Notes: generated by a model from the letters alone, not told the origin. A stretch of 64,000 nucleotides of DNA from Mesomycoplasma bovoculi M165/69 (GCF_000524555.1 NZ_CP007154.1:682001-746000), one strand, 5' to 3'. Shown: positions 9,673 to 22,284, numbered from the stretch's first letter. Numbers and translations: made by a program.

Positions 9673-11827
9673 CAGCAAACTAAAACCAAATATTACTGGT
9701 TCTTTATCAGAAGAATATATTAGCCTGAATGCTAAATCAAAACTTTATAATTGATATCCAGATGCTTATAAATATGATTTAGAAGCTGCTCAAAATTACA
9801 TTCAAAATCAAATTCAACCTCATTTTAAAAATTTTAATAGTTATAGTGAGCGTATTGATTGACTTATTGAAAACCAATATTATGATCCACAAATTTATAA
9901 TCAATACAGTAAAGAGCAATTAGAAAAGTTACAAAAACAAGCCTATGGTTATAAGCACTTTTTTCCATCTTTTATGGGTGCTTACAAATTTTATACTAGT
10001 TATGGGCTTAAATCCAATGATGGTTCACAATTTCTAGAACACTTTGAAGATCGGGCATTAGCAAATGCATTGTTTTTGGCCAAGGGTAACTTTGAAGATG
10101 CAAGTAAAATTTTAGAGCAAATTATGCTAGGTCGTTTTCAACCAGCTACTCCAACATTTTTAAATGCTGGTAAAGTCAGTCGTGGTGAGTATGTTTCATG
10201 TTATCTTTTAAGAATTGAAGATAACATGGAATCAATTGCTCGTGCAATTTCAACTTCCTTACAACTTTCTAAACGTGGTGGTGGAGTTAGTTTACTCCTT
10301 TCTAACCTTCGTGAGCAAGGTGCTCCAATTAAAAAAATTGAAGGCCAAGCAACTGGAGTTATTCCAGTTATGAAAATTCTTGAAGATTCATTTTCATATG
10401 CCAACCAACTTGGACAACGCCAAGGTGCTGGAGCTGTTTATTTAAGTGTCCACCACCCTGATATTCTGAGTTTTTTAGACACCAAACGTGAGAATGCTGA
10501 TGAAAAAATTAGAATTAAATCTTTGTCACTTGGAGTTATAATTCCTGATATTACTTTTGAACTTGCTAAAGATAACAAAGATATGGCACTATTTAGTGTT
10601 TATGATGTTGAACGTGAGTACAAAAAAGCTTTTTCTGATATTTCAATCACAGATGAATACTATAATTTGTTAAACAATCCAAATATTAAAAAAACATTCA
10701 TTAATGCGCGTAAACTCTTTTCAACTATAGCTGAGTTACACTTTGAAAGTGGTTATCCATTTATTTTATTTGAAGATACTGTTAATAAAAGAAATGCTCA
10801 TCCTGACAAAATTGTAATGTCAAATTTATGTAGTGAAATCGCACAACCTTCAACTCCAAGCACCTATTTTGACGACCTCAATTTTAACAAAATTGGTCAG
10901 GATATTTGTTGTAATTTAGGTTCACTCAACATTGACAAAGCTATGCAAGCAGGACAAAATTTTGGAGATTTAGTTTACTATTCAATTGTAGCTTTAGATA
11001 GTGTTAGTCGTTCTTCTGATTTGAGTGTCGCACCTTCAATTCAAAATGGCAACAAACAAAATCATGCTATTGGACTTGGAGCCATGAATCTTCATGGATT
11101 TTTTGCTCAAAATCAAATTTTCTATGACTCGCCTGAAGCATTAGATTTTACTAACTTATTTTTCTACACATTGGCTTATCACTCTTTTAACTCATCAATG
11201 AAGTTAGCACAAAAATTAGGAAAATTTGCAAACTTTGAGAACACAAAGTTTGCTGATGGTAGTTATTTTGACAAATATATCAAAGTTTCAATTGATGAGT
11301 ATAAACCAAAAACTCAAAAAATTGCTGATGTTTTTGCAAAACATAATGTTGCAATCCCAACTCAACAACAATGAATTGAGTTAGTTGAACAAATTAAAAT
11401 TCATGGACTTGCAAACTCACACTTATTAGCTGTTGCACCTACTGGATCAATCTCTTATTTAAGTTCTTGTACTCCTTCACTTCAACCTGTGGTTTCACCA
11501 GTTGAAGTTCGTAAAGAAGGAAAAATTGGTCGTGTTTATGTGCCAGCTTATAACATTAACTTTGAAACTATGGACTTTTATAAAGATGGTGCATATGAGC
11601 TTGGACCAATTCCAATTATTAATATAGTGGCCGAAGCTCAAAAGCACGTTGATCAACTTATTTCAATGACTTTCTTTTTAACAGACAAAGCAACAACTCG
11701 TGATTTAAATAAAGCTTATATTCACGCCTTTAAAAAAGGATGTGGTTCTATTTACTATGTAAGGATTCGCCAAGATGTCCTTGAAGATAGTGAAAATCTA
11801 AATGATTGTCAAGCTTGTGTGATTTAA
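9665..11827 (+). CDS. nrdE: Ribonucleotide reductase alpha subunit NrdE
   Basis: 720 residues, the usual NrdE length. It reduces nucleoside diphosphates to deoxy forms. NLCSEIAQPS holds the catalytic Asn-x-Cys-x-Glu set, APTGSISY is the conserved active-site loop, and the C-terminus ends with the redox pair in CQACVI. The start is GTG at 9665 with AGGAG 5 bases upstream; it overlaps the nrdI end by 8 bp, suggesting coupled translation. A strong hairpin with T-run follows at 11849-11880. Confidence 0.95.
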
Positions 11828-11848
11828 ATACTACTTTGTTTTAAAAAT

Positions 11849-11880
11849 AAAAAAACATCTTAAAAAAAGATGTTTTTTTA
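11849..11880 (+). terminator. Terminator between nrdE and herA (both directions)
   Basis: AAAAAACATCTT / AAGATGTTTTTT stem with T-run on either strand, placed between the convergent nrdE stop (11827) and herA stop (11955). It likely ends both transcripts. Confidence 0.8.
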
Positions 11881-11954
11881 TTTTCTAAGATATAACATTT
11901 CAAATATTAAAACTATAAAAAAAGCGGTTATTGTGTTTAATTAGTAAGTTATTT

Positions 11955-13598
11955 TTATAAACCTAATATGTCTTCTAATGATTTATTTTTAGTCTCTTTT
12001 TTCAATTTATCTTTATCTTTATTTTCATTCTCTTCTCCCAATTTATCTACTTGAATCATTAAAGGTGTTTTGAATTTTGAACCTCACAAGATGCATTGAC
12101 CAGGATTGAGTATTGGTATTTTATTATAAAGTATATCATTTGAATTCGCTATGTATTTATTAATTCCTTCTAAATCATTTCCATTGACAAATCTATGAAT
12201 AAAAAAATTACCTAATTGTGAAGTTATTCCAGAATCTAATCCTCAAGGTTCTTGTGTAGAAATTGTGAGAAAAAAATTGAATTTTCTACCTTCTCTAATA
12301 AATTTTTCAAACAAACTTAATCTATTTATATTTTCATCTTTAGTTTCTTCTGATAATTTGCTAGATATTAGATTATGTGCTTCATCTATTATAAAATGAA
12401 TGCTGCTATCAACACCACTAGAATATAGTGCTTTTTGTGAATTAAATAATTCATTAGCAACTACTATTGGTCATATTTTTTGTAATCCTACATCTTCATC
12501 TTTAAGTGACAATATTATAATTTGAGCATTATCTATTTTTATTTGATCAGGAATGTAACTCATTTTTTCGGGCATTAAATCAAATAACCTATATTTTATC
12601 TTAGAAAGTGTGCCCTCTTTCATCATATCTTTATCTTCATCAACAAGGAAATCTAAAATTGCTAAACAAACTTTTAGTTTTTCCAATACGGAAGTCTCAT
12701 TATTGTTAATATATAACCACTCCTCAAGCCCCGTAATAGGTTTAAATTTATTGGGGTTATCCTTCTCCTTATTGATGTTTATGCTATAGAATTCATATCA
12801 AATATTCTTAATATCTCATTTATATAAACGTCAATGACTTAATTTTGTTTTTTCATGCATTTTAACTTTTTGAAAGAGTCTACGTGTCTCTTTAAATAAA
12901 AATTGTCTTTGACAATCTATATTTACCTTATCTATATACTGGTTAACTGTTAGTCCTGATTTTAAACTAGTCAAATCTTTTGTTACTTCTGAATATTTCT
13001 CATTTTTAATAAGTTTACTTTTTTTAGTACGATTATCATAGATATGTTTAAATTGTTCTATTTTCAATAATGAATCAATATACAATGACACTTTTAAATC
13101 ATTATTATTATTATTATTATATATTGCTATAATCTTATTTAATTGCATAGGATCTGATTCAAGATTATGTTTATTTATATCTTGAAGCATTCAGTAATAA
13201 ATATTGAGGTCAAATTTTCTTTTTATATTCATTATTTTTTTTATTATTTTTTTTTCTTCTTGGGAAAAATCTGAAAAACCACTTATCAAAGTTTCATAAT
13301 TTCAGAATGATGATGCACTAATTTTAAAATCTTCACTTGGAGATATTGTTTTTATATTTATTTTTTCATATTGATAATTTGAAAAATACTCCTTATACTC
13401 ATTATGAAAATCAACAAAAACAAAAGCACTATTAATATTTTTTAATTTAGATTTTTTATTAATTTTATCAAATAAAGTCTTGTACAACTTAGCTACTGTA
13501 TTAGATTTCCCACTACCAGTGTTTCCAAAAACCCCTATATGAGTATCTAAAAAACCCTTAATGGGAATTTCTACTCTCAATTCATCATATAATAACAT
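11955..13598 (-). CDS. herA: HerA-like ATPase, C-terminal part (split by A15 frameshift)
   Basis: The ATPase portion of a HerA/FtsK-type translocase. GVFGNTGSGKSNT is the Walker A motif, HFIIDEAHNLI the Walker B, and ISTQEPWGLDSGITSQ the sensor/arginine region typical of HerA. In the SIR2-HerA anti-phage system, HerA assembles with a SIR2 NADase encoded upstream, as here. This part is in a different frame from the N-terminal HAS-barrel part (13658-14074). The switch falls at an A15 tract (13672-13686), and A16 or A13 would give one 706-residue protein through the octapeptide repeats. ATG at 13598 is only the first Met of the separated part; without the frame restored it lacks a proper N-terminus. 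Confidence 0.85.
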
Positions 13599-13607
13599 TT
13601 TACCAAT

Positions 13608-13671
13608 ATCTAAAACATTTTGATTTTTTTTATCTAAAACATTTTGATTTTTTTTATCTAAAACATTTTGA
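13608..13671 (-). repeat. 24-bp tandem repeat, about 2.7 copies, in herA
   Basis: Three copies of ATCTAAAACATTTTGA followed by T8 or T15 (units start at 13608, 13632 and 13656). Read on the minus strand in the ATPase frame they encode the octapeptide NQNVLDKK repeated. As 24 is a multiple of three, gain or loss of units would change length but not frame; it would alter a linker between the HAS-barrel and ATPase domains. Confidence 0.9.
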
Positions 13672-14074
13672 TTTTTTTTTTTTTTTGTGGTAAATAAAAA
13701 ACAATTTTTAATTCATCTTCATTTAGCAATACTACATCATCAAACATTAATGGAAAAGTTTTAATGCCAGTTTCATATTCTCTATTATTTCTTATAACTC
13801 CTATAATTTCTGCAACTAATTTTCTTTGAACTTTATTTTTTAATAAAGTTGAATCATCATAGTCCTCTTCTATATTGTCTATTGATTCACTTGTAATTTG
13901 AACAACAATTTTGCTAGAACCTCTTATAACACCTACAAAAGTACCTACAGATATACCTTTGTAAATTGTGCCACCATAATGAATTGTTTCTAGGTGAGTG
14001 AAATCCTTGACCAAAATAGTTACAGAAGAACTTTTTACTTCAATAATATTTCCAATTGAAAAATAATCATTCAT
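13658..14074 (-). CDS. herA: HerA N-terminal HAS-barrel part (terminates at A15 tract)
   Basis: 138 residues in the present frame. It begins MNDYFSIGNIIEVKSS and reads like the HAS-barrel domain that precedes the ATPase in HerA proteins. AAAGG lies just before the ATG at 14074, which is 4 bp after the sir2 stop, so the pair is translationally close. It ends in a run of Lys, then IKMF and a TAG stop, immediately after the A15 tract. The natural continuation lies in the other frame (see 11955-13598). An ATG 15 bp further upstream would overlap the sir2 stop and lacks a ribosome site. Confidence 0.75.
   Translation of the reverse strand: MNDYFSIGNIIEVKSSSVTILVKDFTHLETIHYGGTIYKGISVGTFVGVIRGSSKIVVQITSESIDNIEEDYDDSTLLKNKVQRKLVAEIIGVIRNNREYETGIKTFPLMFDDVVLLNEDELKIVFYLPQKKKKIKMF
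13672..13686 (-). repeat. Homopolymer A15 (minus strand) at the herA frame break
   Basis: Fifteen T on the plus strand, i.e. poly-A in the herA coding strand. With A15 the frame ends at TAG (13658-13660); with one more or two fewer A the two halves of herA join. Long homopolymers slip during replication and are classical phase-variation switches in mycoplasmas. Confidence 0.9.
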
Positions 14075-14078
14075 ATAT

Positions 14079-15569
14079 TTACCTTTCACTACTTTTTTTT
14101 ATGTCTATAAACCTAAATAAATTATTAACTAAAAAATCAAAATTACCTTTTTCTATATTATCATACTTGCCCCGATAATTACAATTTTTACTACTACATA
14201 ATAAATATTTAAAATTATCTATATGACTAAAATGTTCTTCCATATTTTCATAATCACTTTGCCCATATGCTATTGCAAGTACTAATAGTTCTTTGTTATA
14301 CAAAGCTCTTTTAACAATATTTCTTATGTGTTCATCTTGAAATGAAAAACCAAAAACTATCAATATTGTTTGCGGTTTTTCTAATTCATAATTAAAAAAT
14401 CTTAAAAATTCAAAGTAATTTTGTTGAAATAAAGTACTTGAAAATTTACCCTTGTCTGGATTTACTATACTAATATTTTTATAATTTTCATCAAATTTTT
14501 TTAATTTTTGTTTTACTTCTTCATTCTTATCTATTTCTTTCTTTATTTCACCATTTATTTTTAGTTGTTCTTGTTTTACTAGAAATTCAAATACTTTTGC
14601 TTTAATATATTTTAAAAATTTTACTATGTATTTTTCACAATTGTTACTTTCAGTTTTATCTCTGTGTGTTTTAATTTGTTTTAAACATTTATCTAAAGAT
14701 GTATTATTTTCAATATAATTTGTAATAACATCTTTAACCTGTTCTTCTCCACTAAGATCATCAATCAAGTCATTTATATTCTTAATAATATTTTCATTAC
14801 TATCTGAAAAGTTGATTTGAGTATTTAGCAAAATATTTGTTTTAGGTTTTTCAGACAAGTTAGAAATTTCTTCAATCTTGTTTGAAAGATTGTCTTTTTT
14901 AATATCAACCAGTGGCTTGTTTTTATCTAAATTAAAAACACTTTTAATTTCTTTGTTTTCATCAACCACCCAAGAAATAGATCCATGTAATTTTAATAAA
15001 TTAATAGTGGGTACTGAGTATTCATATTTATCAGTAATACCTGATTGTCATGTGTTAAAATTAAAATAATTAACATCCACTACTTTATTAAAAATTCCCT
15101 TTGACCCATCATTAAAGATACTTAATGGGAAATTAGAAGACACCTTATCATATGCATGTTCAAAAAATAAATCATAATTTGTAGTAAAAATATTTATTTT
15201 TCTTGGTCTATCATTGCTTTCGTTTTGAAGGAAAATGTATAGCTTTTCTATGAAGTCTTTATAATTTTGAAAAACTTTTGCAAAATCAGATTCTTCATCT
15301 TGAGTTGCCTTATTGATTTCTGTTTCTATTTCAAACATAGGTTTGATTACTTTTTCATAAAAAAAGAGATATAAAACTTGTTTTGTAAGTTCATCCCAAC
15401 CTGATAAGGTAATCAAGTCTTCAAAACTAAAATAGTCATTTATTTTTAATGTATTGTAAACTCCTGCACTCGCTCCTGCTCCTATTAGAAAGTTAATATT
15501 TTTACCGCGAATATATGACTCAAAATTAAAAAAAGCTTCTTTAAACAAACATTTGCATTGATCACTCAT
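14079..15569 (-). CDS. SIR2-family NADase of a SIR2-HerA defence system
   Basis: 496 residues. Sirtuin-fold landmarks are in order: NFLIGAGASAG (NAD-binding loop, about 25-35), NIFTTNYDLFFEHA, LLKLHGSISW and, near the C-terminus, ILIVFGFSFQDEHI. A charged helical insertion of roughly 170 residues separates the last two. Defence SIR2 proteins hydrolyse NAD+ when triggered by phage, stopping growth of the infected cell. The herA gene follows after 4 bp, giving the known SIR2-HerA pair. AAGGAA precedes the ATG. Intact here, in contrast to herA. Confidence 0.85.
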
Positions 15570-15862
15570 GAAATTTCCTTAGTTATAATTATTTGTTGGT
15601 TATGTGGAAATATTAAATAACATTTAATATTTTTTATTATTATAAATTATTTAATTATATTTATACTTTAATTAAAAAATTTAAAAAGTTTATCTTTTTA
15701 TTTTTGGTTTCTTTGCAATACTAGATTAATTAATATTAAATATTTGCTGTCAAATTAATGTATAAACTCTTTATTCAAATTGTTATATTATCTTTTATTT
15801 GTTGCTATATTTTAAGTGTTAATAATTATAATGATGATAATTCAGGAAATAGAATTTATATT
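15570..15862. other. Intergenic region upstream of SIR2-HerA
   Basis: Very AT-rich, no gene seen. It should hold the promoter of the SIR2-HerA operon; several TATAAT-like words are present, and none can be singled out. Confidence 0.4.
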
Positions 15863-17950
15863 TTAAAATATTTTAGAAATTAAAAAAATATCTTGATTTT
15901 CTCAAGAGATTTTTTTAATAAGTTTTGTTTAACTTGTTTTTGCTTTTTTTCTACAATTAAGTCACTGAAATCATTCATTAAATGCAAATTTTTTCGTTTT
16001 TTTATCAGGAAATATTAAAATTCTAAATGGATTTAAATCATAGTATTGAATTCTTTGAAAATGTTTTTCTTTTTCAGAGTTACTTTTTCAAAGTTTTAAT
16101 CTATCTTTTTTTATAGCGATAATGCTTTAGTAAAATTCCAAACACTTGAAGTTCTTTTTTACTAAAAGTTAAAAGTCAATCATTAACAAATAATTCATTT
16201 CCTTTTTCTTTTGTAATAATTTCTATGATATAAACTTGCACTTCTGAGTTCAAAAGGAAGAAAATATTTTTTAATTTTAAATAATGATTTGGTTCTGCTA
16301 ATCATAAAGTTTTTGAGATTATGCATTTTACTAACTTACTTTTTATTTCTTTATTTTTAAAAATTTAATTTAAAAACGAAGCTAAAATAAAAATATAATG
16401 ATCATTATTATTTGTGCTATATTTAATCAAAGTATCTTTATAAATTTGGTACTAAACAACTTCTAATGTTGCCCTCTATGCATTTTTCATCAAAAGTTTC
16501 TTCATTATTAAGTACATGGAGTAAATCAATTTGTAAATAATTTTCTCCAATTTGTCTTCTTTTTTTAAAAAAATTTATTAAATTTTCTTGTTCTTCTTTA
16601 GAAATGAGTATATTTTTTAAATCACTATTAATAATTTCTTCATAAAGTAAATTATTTTTTTGTTTACTAATTATTTTTTTATTTGTGGGTATTAATTTGT
16701 TCTGCATCTTCTAAATTATTTATGTAATTCTTAAATTTTAGTACAAACCCTATTAAAAACTCAAATTCTCATTTATTTTTATTTAAACACTACTTTATAG
16801 GATGTTTAGCTCACTTACTTATACGCACAATCTTCTCGCCTTCTTTAAAATGGTCTTGAACTGTATGCAATAATTTAGATACATAGTATCTCTTACTTAC
16901 AAGCAAACATTTTCGTTCATCATTATCTTTATTAAATGTAAAAGTAATATTTATTTTTTCTCTAATTTCAATATCACTTAATTCATTATAAATAATATCC
17001 ACACATAACAAAAGCATTCATTGCGCAATAGGGGGTAAAATTCAAAAAATATTTTGAATAATTTTTTCATTTTTTTTATCTTGAATGTAAGTTAATAACT
17101 TAATAAATCATAAAGTCAAAGATTTTGTGTCTATAGAAAGATTATTACTAATAAAACCTAGTTCAAAGTCAATATCCATTAATTTTAAAAAAATAACTGA
17201 AAGGTCAATTTCCTTACTTACTTTATTTTCTCAATTTATTTTTTGTTCAAAATGTGCTTCAATTATTTCTTTATATAATACTTGATATTCAAGTCTTTTT
17301 ATTGAAAATTCATGTTTCAAATATTGAAATTGAGTAGAAAAATAATCTACACTAAAATCTACGCTTGAATCTATGCTTGAAAAGTTAAAAATAATATCAG
17401 GACTTATTATATCCCTATTTGTTGTTGTTTTATTCACTTTTAACATAAACTCTACAATTTTTACATAATCAAAGTTTTCATTATTTTTATTTTCAATATT
17501 TTTTTCACTGAAGTCCGATTCAAAATTCTTTGATTTCTTTGTAGTTAAATTTTTTTTATTATTTTCCATTTGTAATTTTGAAAAAGGAAAAGGATATTTT
17601 TTACATTCTTCCGCATAACTAGTGAGTTTGGTAAAAAAAGATCCTGAAAATTCATATAAATTGTTAGGTAAATTTTTAAATGTAAAATTTAATATTCCTA
17701 AATAGTATGATTTATGAGTTGTTTTGTATGAAAAACATAATATAAAATTTAGAAAATAATATATATCTACGTTTCATTTTTTATTGTTATTGTCATTGAA
17801 AGTTTGTAACTCGTTTCATTTTTCAAATCCATTTTCTAATTTATCCTTATTAATTTTTTCTAAAATATTGTACTTTGAATTAATAAAACTAATTTCTTTT
17901 CATATTAAATCAAAATAACTAGTTTTTCATTTATCTTTCATTATTGTCAT
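15863..17950 (-). pseudogene. Decayed C-terminal two thirds of a YobI-like NTPase
   Basis: A run of coding-like segments that continues the gene 17931-19568 but changes frame repeatedly. From 17950 a frame opens with MTIMKDKWKTSYF, overlapping the previous stop by 20 bp. It breaks after ENGFE at an A7 tract, returns to the first frame after a TA-rich spot and TAG (about 17766), and continues to 16790. Further segments follow in other frames (for example NKWEFEFLIGF, KRRQIGENYLQ, KDTLIKYSTNNN, LNSEVQVYIIE, RIQYYDLNPFRI) down to 15863. Each uses UGA for Trp. Joined to the upstream gene the span would code roughly 1,200 residues, about the size of YobI-type proteins. At least five frame changes suggest true decay, not a single switch. 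Confidence 0.65.
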
Positions 17951-19568
17951 TTTGTATTCTTCTTAAATCTTTTAACTTTAAATTTCAAATAGATATATAT
18001 TCATTATAAAATACATTTTTAAATATAATAAATGATAGCAATCTAAATATTAGAATTTCCATATTTTTACTTTCAACATTTGAATAGAAAAGTTTAAAAT
18101 AAATTGTAAATTCATTTAAAATATTTAATATAGACCTAATATCGTATACTGTTTCCGAAATAGCAAGAAAATATTTATGTCAATCAACATTTTTCTTATA
18201 TTTATTATTAACTTCTTCTTTTGATAATTTTAATAATTTTGAAATCACATTTTCAAAATTTTGAAATCAAAATTCGCTTGCCTTACCTTTAGAAGTTATA
18301 GGAACAATGGGTATTGCTAAGTCAAAAAATTTAACTTTTTCATCTAAGTTAAATAATTCGGGAGTTACTAAATATACAAATATTATTTTATTAGGATAAT
18401 CATAATTGGATTTTCTAGTGCATATTTGAAAATATTTTATTCATTTCTCAAATTGTTTTAAAATTTTTTTTATTCTTGGACACCCATCTTCTAATTCATC
18501 TATTCATGGTTTGTTATTTTTTAAAAAATTATTTATATTTTTATTTAGTTCTTTTAATTTCTGCAAAATAAAAGTATTGCCAAAACGGTCAATATCTTCA
18601 AAAACATATATGAATTTACCTTCCTTTTTCCACAATGTTTTAAAAATATCTAAAATTTCACTAATTCGTATATCTGTTTCTTGAAAAATACCTTGCTTAT
18701 AAAATTCCATTTCAATTTTTTGAGAAAAAAATGAAAATGTAAATTTAATTTTATTTAAATATCTTCGAATTAAAACAAAAATGATTCCTATTAAAAATAT
18801 TGAAATAATACCAAAAATAATAATTGTAGTTAAACTTCAACCTTGAGTTCAACTATGTTCCAATTGTGCTTCGTTGGTTTTTACAAGTGCTTGTGTAATT
18901 TTATTAGCATTCTTAATATAATCAGTTAAACTAATAGAAAAAAAAGTTGAAAATATAATTGTGACTAAAACAAGAATAGCAAACAAAAAAATTTGCCATC
19001 ATTTTAAATTAAACAAAGACAAATTATAGTTAGAAGATTTTATTTTTTTAGATTTAACTTGTGTGGCTATCTGAATTAAAATTTGTTTTTGAACATATTT
19101 TGTTTCATTAAAATCTTTATCATCTTTGTTAATGTTGTTTTTATGGTATTGACCAACTTCTATTTCTATAAAACTGTTTTTATATTTTTGTTTATCAAAA
19201 TTGTATAAAAAACTTTTAAATATAGAGCTTTTACCAACACCATACTCACCTAAAATAGCTAAATTTTTAACTTCATTAGACTCAATAGCAAAATTGAAAT
19301 AGTCACTATAATTCTGAATACGATTCACATTACAACAATCACAAATGCAAATTTTTGTTTCTTCTAATTCATTATTTTTCTTTTTTTTACAATCTGTACA
19401 CTCATCACTTGTTTTTTTAGAATAATCTAATTTTTTTTCTGTAAGAAAAAACAATTTAGATTCTTCATCATTTATTTGATTTTTTTCACCTTGATCAATG
19501 TTTTTATCTTCCTCGGTATTTTGATTTTGATCACTATTCTTTTTTCTATTTTTAATCCAACTTAACAT
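17931..19568 (-). CDS. YobI-like membrane P-loop NTPase, N-terminal part
   Basis: 545 residues from ATG 19568. Walker A GEYGVGKSS at about 108-116 follows NYSDYFNFAI, as in YobI/KAP-type NTPases. A Cys cluster (CTDC, then CICDCC, residues 57-79) may bind zinc. Two hydrophobic segments (around WQIFLFAILVLV and IIIFGIISIFLIG) fit the paired membrane helices of this group. FVYVFEDIDRF-like IYVFEDIDRFG is the Walker B region. The family occurs in defence loci, but the biochemical role is unclear. An upstream ATG at 19637 is also in frame, but it lies only 18 bp after the fusA terminator; the likely promoter word (TGTGATAAAAT) lies between the two ATGs. The C-terminal part is decayed (15863-17950), so function is doubtful. 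Confidence 0.6.
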
Positions 19569-19655
19569 AATTGTTTGAAATTTTATCACATCCCATAAAA
19601 TAAGTTTGTATATAAATAAAATGTGACTAATAATCATATTATTTTATTTTTATAT

Positions 19656-19688
19656 AAAAAAAGTACAAAATTATTTTGTACTTTTTTT
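19656..19688 (-). terminator. fusA terminator
   Basis: Perfect 15-bp inverted repeat (AAAAAAAGTACAAAA / TTTTGTACTTTTTTT) with a 3-nt loop and T-run, 25 bp after the fusA stop. Confidence 0.85.
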
Positions 19689-19713
19689 ATATAAATTTTA
19701 AAACTTTTAACTA

Positions 19714-21804
19714 CTAATCTTCGTCGTCTGATTTGATTGCTCTTTGTTTTACAATGGTTTCTTGAATATGTGTAGGAACTTCTTTATAATTAGAAAATTG
19801 CATTTGATAGGTTCCACGACCTGATGTCATAGAACGTAATTGAGTTGAATATCCAAACATTTCTGCTAGTGGAACATCAGCTCTAATAGTATTTGCTCCA
19901 TCGCTACGTGTTTCTTGTTCTCTAACAATTCCACGACGACGAGTTAAGTCACCCATAACATCTCCGGAGTATTCAGCTGGAACAAAAACTGCAACATCCA
20001 TAATTGGTTCTAATAAAACTGCACCAACTGCAGCTTTTGACTTAGATAAAGCTTTAGAAGCTGCAATTTTGAAGGCCATCTCTGATGAATCGACTTCATG
20101 GAATGATCCATCAAATAAAGTTGCTTTAATGTCAATCATTGGGTAACCAGCTAAAATACCAGCTGCCATTTTTTCTTCAAGTCCTTTTTGAATAGACTTG
20201 ATATATTCTTTAGGAATTTTACCACCAACAATTTTGTCAACAAATTCAAATTCACCATCTGGATTTGGTTCAAATTTAATTCAAACATGCCCATATTGAC
20301 CACGTCCACCAGATTGTTTAATGTGTTTTCCTTCAACTTCAGCTGTTTTGGTAATTGTTTCACGATAACTAACTTGTGGTTTACCAACATTGGCTTTAAC
20401 ATTAAATTCACGACGAAGACGATCAACAATAATGTCAAGGTGTAATTCACCCATACCAGCAATAATTGTTTGACCAGTTTCATTATCTGTTCAAGTTTTG
20501 AAAGTAGGATCTTCATTGGCTAGTTTTTGTAATCCAGTTGCTAGTTTTTCAACTTCGGCCTTACTTTCTGGTTCCAGTGCTTGTGAAATAACTGGTTCTG
20601 GGAAAGTCATTTTTTCTAAAATAAATGCTTTAGATTTTTCAGAAATTAATGAATCACCAGTTGTGGTATCTTTAAGACCAACAAAAGCACCAATATCTCC
20701 AGTACGTACTTCATCAATTTCTTCACGTGAGTTGGCATGCATTGCTAAAATACGTCCAACTCTTTCCTTTTTACCTTTAGTTGAGTTAAGGATATAAACA
20801 CCTTTGTTTAAAACTCCTGAGTAAACACGGAAGAATGTTAATGAACCAACAAATGGGTCGTTCATAATTTTGAAGGCAAGTGCTGAAAATTCTTCATCAT
20901 CACTTGGTGCAATGCTGATTTCTTCATCATCACGGAAAGCTTTAACAGGAGGTACATCTAGTGGTGAAGGTAAATAATCAACAACGGCATCAATCATTTT
21001 TTTCACACCTTTGTTTTTAAATGATGAACCACAAACTACAGGGAAAAATTTACCTGTAATAGTTGCTTTACGAATAATTGCTTTTAAACGTTCAATAGTA
21101 ACTTCTTTTTCTTCAAGCAAGTCATTCATTAATTCTTCATCAAAATCAGCAACTGCTTCAACAAGTTGATGACGCATTTGTTTTGCTTTGTCTAAAAGAT
21201 CTGCTGGAATTTCAATTTCATATTCTTTTTCTTCTTTTTCACCATCGTATTTGTAAGCTTTCATTTCCACAAGGTCGATAATACCTTGGAAATCAGCTTC
21301 AGCACCAATATTAAGTTGAATAGCTCAAGCATTTCCATTTAATTTTGTACGAACTGATTCAATTGAAGCTTCAAAATTTGCCCCTGCTTTATCCATTTTG
21401 TTGACATAAACAACACGAGGTACGTGATAAGTAGTTGCTTGACGTCAAACTGTTTCAGTTTGAGGCTCAACTCCTGATTGAGCATCTAAAACTGCAACAG
21501 CACCATCTAAAACACGAAGGGAACGCTCAACCTCAACAGTAAAGTCAACATGGCCTGGAGTATCAATGATGTTGATTCTTTTATTTTTTCAAAAAGCTGT
21601 TGTAGCTGCTGAAGTAATAGTAATTCCACGTTCTTTTTCTTGTTCCATTCAATCCATTTGGCTAACACCATCGTGAGTTTCACCAATTTTGTGAATTTTA
21701 CCAGTGTGGAATAAAATACGTTCAGTTGTAGTGGTTTTACCGGCATCGATGTGAGCCATAATCCCAATATTACGGTAATCTTTTAAATCAAATTGTCTTG
21801 CCAT
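19714..21804 (-). CDS. fusA: Elongation factor G
   Basis: 696 residues, normal EF-G length. GTPase that drives translocation on the ribosome. N-terminal [14 protein letters not shown] (G1), DTPGHVDF (G3) and NKMDKAG (G4) are present; the C-terminal domains IV and V are complete (GRGTYQMQF near the end). Third gene of rpsL-rpsG-fusA, starting 9 bp after the rpsG stop; tuf is not part of this operon. The body is rejoined through several TGA=Trp codons in one frame. Confidence 0.97.
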
Positions 21805-21813
21805 AATAACCTA

Positions 21814-22284
<471 letters not shown>

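Noticed and set aside
13608-13686. Repeats that might be read as a short CRISPR array
   Set aside because: Units are directly adjacent with no spacers, have a length multiple of three and are coding; no cas genes are nearby.
17231-17569. Separate gene starting MENNKKNL
   Set aside because: The same frame carries coding-like sequence well upstream of this Met, so it is an internal part of the decayed NTPase.
19569-19637. Longer start for the YobI-like NTPase
   Set aside because: ATG 19637 lies 18 bp after the fusA terminator, leaving no room for a promoter; kept only as an alternative.
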